Assembly: GCA_036874045.1 (NCBI GenBank)
Contig: CM072335.1
Location: forward strand, 22,947,501 to 23,011,500
Origin: Cymodocea nodosa
Lineage: Eukaryota > Streptophyta > Magnoliopsida > Alismatales > Cymodoceaceae
Direction: 5' to 3'
Length of the DNA: 64,000 nt
Part shown: in pieces, positions 60,713-64,000 of the stretch
How positions within the stretch are numbered: the stretch's first letter is position 1
How the letters are laid out: every line of letters begins with the position of its first letter
The notes under the pieces: model-generated
What the model was told of the DNA's origin: nothing
What the model saw: only the letters and a program-made list of their open reading frames with translations
Database searches by the model: none
Made by a program: the position numbers and the translations under genes

Positions 60713-63000
60713 ACTCGTGATGTTGGTATCATCGTCACTCCAGCCACATATCTTAATTTTTCGTCCCAAATGGTCATGATTTGTGTCAATCTTCATTTAC
60801 AATTTTCGGTCAAAATTATTATTCATATTTACTGGTGTTGTCTTGCACATGTAAATTTTCGTCTCTGCGTATCATGTAAATCTGACAAAGTTTTGCAAAT
60901 TCCAATCCATGCAATGCGGAGGTCACATACAAAATATTCCTAATGTTTAAACGCGCAGATATATTTTAATCCGTGGGTAATTAAAAAAAAAATTCAAGGA
61001 TTTTTGTCAAAAATGCGATTAAGATAGCGGTCGATCACATTGAAAAAAAAAAATAAGGGAAGGAAGTCCGTAATAGAATGGAAGCAAAGAAAAGTACGAA
61101 AACAGGGATGAATTAGCCAAGGTTTCGTAAATCAGGAATATATAAGCTAAAGAGTTTGGCAGAAAAAAAAAAAAAAAATGACTTGATGAAGCTTAGTATA
61201 AGGCACGTAAGTAATTTTCGATGATATCATTCAAAGTATATATTTTAAATATGAGGTATGTTTTATGAGATTAATCCTGCGGTAAAATGTGACTTCTTGT
61301 TGCATTCTTTAGCTCATGTAGTCAATTTCTTATGGTTTATATCAATATTAGAAATTTAGAAGATTCTCCGTACAAAATATATGAATGTGGTTATGTTGTG
61401 ATAGTTATGACTATTATTGTTATGTTGTTCTTATGATGCATGATTTTATATCTAAGAAATGTGAGAATCATTATTATCTGTCTTAGTTGGTATAATCTTT
61501 TTACTGAGAGTATTCTTTTATCGTACGTAAAAACAGTTTTGAAATATAATAAAAGTGATAGCAAGGCTATGATCTGAGCTTAACTATAAGGTCTGCTGGT
61601 ACCATACAATTATGTACATAATAATCAGAGAGACTACTTGAATTAATAAACATCTAAATCTCCCTTCACAGGGCTAGCTGGCTAGTATGTGACATTTGAC
61701 CTCAACTTGAAAAAACTTAAGGTTATGACTGAACTCAATTACCGAGAGTGATATATACCATACATAGCATTATATGTATAATTTAAAAGATGATTAGTTT
61801 ATATCTAAGTTCCACCACAGAGTTAATTAGTGTGTGACATTCAGGTCCTTGTCCTTGTTACAAAAATTCTAATCTGCCAGTCATATATATAAAAGATAAA
61901 AAAAGATTGAGTAAAATTTCTTGGTATTAAATTGTGAGAAATAAGTAAGTACCAATATTATCAAGTATGGTATATCAAAAATGATGATTTAAATGCGAAG
62001 AATTATAATTATTTTGCTGTGATTATGATTATTGATTGCTTAAAAATTTACTTGTTAAGCTTTTACTTCATTATATTTTATTTATTTTGTTTTGGATCAG
62101 AAGTTTGATCAGACTTTAGAAGTGTATGAAAAGAATGCTTGTACATAACTAGTAATAGTGCAAATTTATGTATAAAAGGTTAAACTTTGCTGTAACATGA
62201 ATTTTGAGTTGTAATGAAAGTTTCTTTCATGAACAACCAACCTTATAAATATTTGTAAAACAACATTCTTTTAGTATTATTTTCACAAATATTGTGACGT
62301 CTAATTGGAACACTAGTCAATGTCGACTTATGTGTTAGCTAGTGACGGTAAGATACATAAGCTTCCATGTGAGTCTCTTATGCTGTGCATGGACCCTTTA
62401 AGTATAGGTGCTTTTTTATGTAATCAAGGTTGAGATTAATAGAGCTGTGAACGAAGTGGATTCAAATTGGATAGTCTTGTATATGAATCTGTAGTTCTTT
62501 GAAATCCAGATAACATGAATTTATTTAACTAGTATTTAGATAATAATTTAAATATTTAAATCCATATCTAACAGACCGATTTACCTGAATTCAAATAATA
62601 TCTGAGTCTAGGAAAGCTCTTTTTGGATGTCTGAATAAAAAAATCCAAATTCTGATGATATATGATTCTAGAGAAATTCAATTTGAATATCCAAATCAGC
62701 ATATCAGAACCTAAAAATTTATAAATATAATTATAACTATAAAATAACAAATTTATTTATATATCAAATTTCTTAGACGCCTAATTACATACGTAAACGA
62801 ATTCAAATCAGATTTTAATCGATGGATATCGTGTAAATTTCAAAAATCAAATAAAGTTCGTCTAATTTAAAATCAAATCAGATTTCGCATGTTATGTATT
62901 TACTTACAAAGTAGATGTGTGGTCGATTTTAAAGTACATGAGACCCTTTTCATTTAAAGGGTTCATAGCTATTTGCATTGATAAGTAGGCAGACAGAAAA
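60713..63000. other. AT-rich intergenic DNA
   Basis: Downstream of the DUF761 gene. Contains A runs at 61,043-61,054 and 61,165-61,178 and no recognisable gene, RNA or element. Confidence 0.5.
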
Positions 63001-63007
63001 GTAAAAA

Positions 63008-64000
63008 TGTTTGTTAGTATTTACGATCTTTTTTGTTGTGGATAATCTTTAAATTATCGTAAATTTCAATCCTTCCGTGCTTTCTCCCTTTCCCTATCAT
63101 TACACTCATCTTAACTGTCATACTTAAATTCTTGCATACACCTTAGGTGTTTATCCTTTTTTTCTCTTTATAAGTAATAATCTTTACTTCATTCGTCTAA
63201 ATCCTAAACTCTAAGTCATACTCAAATCTTCTCTCTCAAAAATTACAACCACCACCCGTCTCCTTACACCTACGTTTAATTTTGTCACTTACAACAGTTA
63301 ATATATTAATTATCTATACACTGTACTTGTTTTTAAGTAACTCTAGATAATATTTTAGAGTTTTGAACACTTGTGTATATATATATGTATTTATTGTTAT
63401 TTTATAATATGATTTTTGATTGTTCTCCCTCAACTAAACCTTAACGCATTCTCTTCTTTGTCAACCTCTCGATCATTTTCACCTTAAGTTGATCTCAAAT
63501 ATTGTTGAGATTTTTTTACTTGGTATTAGAGCATGGTGTCTCTCCTATTTTTGTTATCATGACTTTCATATCCTTATCTTCGAAGCTCTCAATTATTGAC
63601 ACAACAGAAGTCGAGTATTTAAATATCTCCTTTCCTCCTCATCACCAATCATTCCTACCATCATGTTTCTCACTGTCAATCTTTAAAATTATGTTTCAAT
63701 CAAACTTGATAAGAGCAACTATAGCATCTGATGTGTCTCATTTCTTATGATATTTTGTGGTTACTATATTCTAAGGTATGTAGATGTCAATTTCCCTTGT
63801 CTGCCACACAATACATTCAAGGCAGTTGTTGATGTTATTGTCACTTAGAGGAAGCAAGACCAACTAATCATGAGCTAGATTTTCTTGTTACTATCACCAC
63901 TAATTCTTGCTCAAGTGGTAAGTCGAACATTTACCGCTAGTGTATGGTAGACCTTGGAATACACTTATGCTTTCAAATCTCAAACTCAATTGCTTCAATT
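63008..64000 (+). mobile_element. 5' end of a decayed Copia element, cut by the window edge
   Basis: TGGTATTAGAGCATGG at 63,521-63,536 matches the Copia primer-binding site complementary to initiator methionine tRNA (usually TGGTATCAGAGC). About 330 bp later the plus strand reads KQDQLIMS, stop, then SPLILAQVV, VW, stop and TLEYTYAFKSQTQLLQ (to the end). This is the UBN2/Copia gag pattern with three TAG stops. The DNA before the primer site, with a TATA-like ctttataagtaat near 63,166, is probably the 5' LTR; its left limit (TGTTTGTTAG at 63,008) is a guess. The element is inactive. Confidence 0.65.

Noticed and set aside
60202..60796. Minus-strand 195-codon frame opposite the DUF761 gene
   Set aside because: Shadow of a GC-rich exon; no domain, while the plus frame has the DUF761 end motif.
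1..64000. CRISPR arrays, operons or bacterial-type systems
   Set aside because: The window is plant nuclear DNA; the tandem repeats lack the spacer pattern of CRISPR and no prokaryotic gene set is present.

Overview
This window looks like nuclear DNA of a flowering plant. The evidence is AT-rich intergenic DNA broken by short GC-rich coding islands, GT-AG introns, and plant-only protein families (group IId WRKY, SIAMESE-RELATED, DUF761). It also holds degenerate Copia, TIR-type, CACTA-like and LINE-like elements and many TA/CT/CA microsatellites. The GC-rich, biased codons of XRCC3 and the DUF761 gene would fit a monocot, but that is only an inference.

Layout. Bases 1-5000 hold no recognisable gene. 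Bases 5000-21,350 are repeat-derived: two direct copies of a ~1 kb repeat about 10 kb apart, several minisatellite arrays (including a 91-bp array with inverted relatives), an LTR-like insertion with a 5-bp target duplication, and a heavily mutated Copia element. Bases 21,350-25,600 are AT-rich spacer. A WRKY gene lies at 25,636-26,778 (minus). Bases 27,000-39,600 are mostly spacer with a LINE-like tail, a CACTA-like transposase scrap and two GC-rich islands of unknown meaning. A small CDK-inhibitor (SMR) gene is at 40,002-40,373 (plus), and XRCC3 at 44,275-45,051 (minus). A ~2.8 kb TIR transposon carrying a broken Myb/SANT-like accessory gene is at 47,443-50,278. Two orphan exon-like segments (50,848-51,798, minus) follow, then a four-exon tail-anchored syntaxin-6-N-domain gene (52,665-54,689, minus). 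A DUF761 gene is at 60,206-60,712 (plus). The right edge enters another decayed Copia element.

The five supported genes are WRKY IId, SMR, XRCC3, the Syntaxin-6-N protein and the DUF761 protein. They are independent eukaryotic genes, each with its own promoter; there is no operon or obvious cluster. SMR (cell-cycle arrest) and XRCC3 (recombination repair) lie within about 4 kb of each other and both belong to DNA-damage biology, but nothing in the sequence shows that this is more than chance. I found no convincing undescribed biological system. The most unusual structure is the compound TIR element at 47.4-50.3 kb with back-to-back inverted arms inside it.
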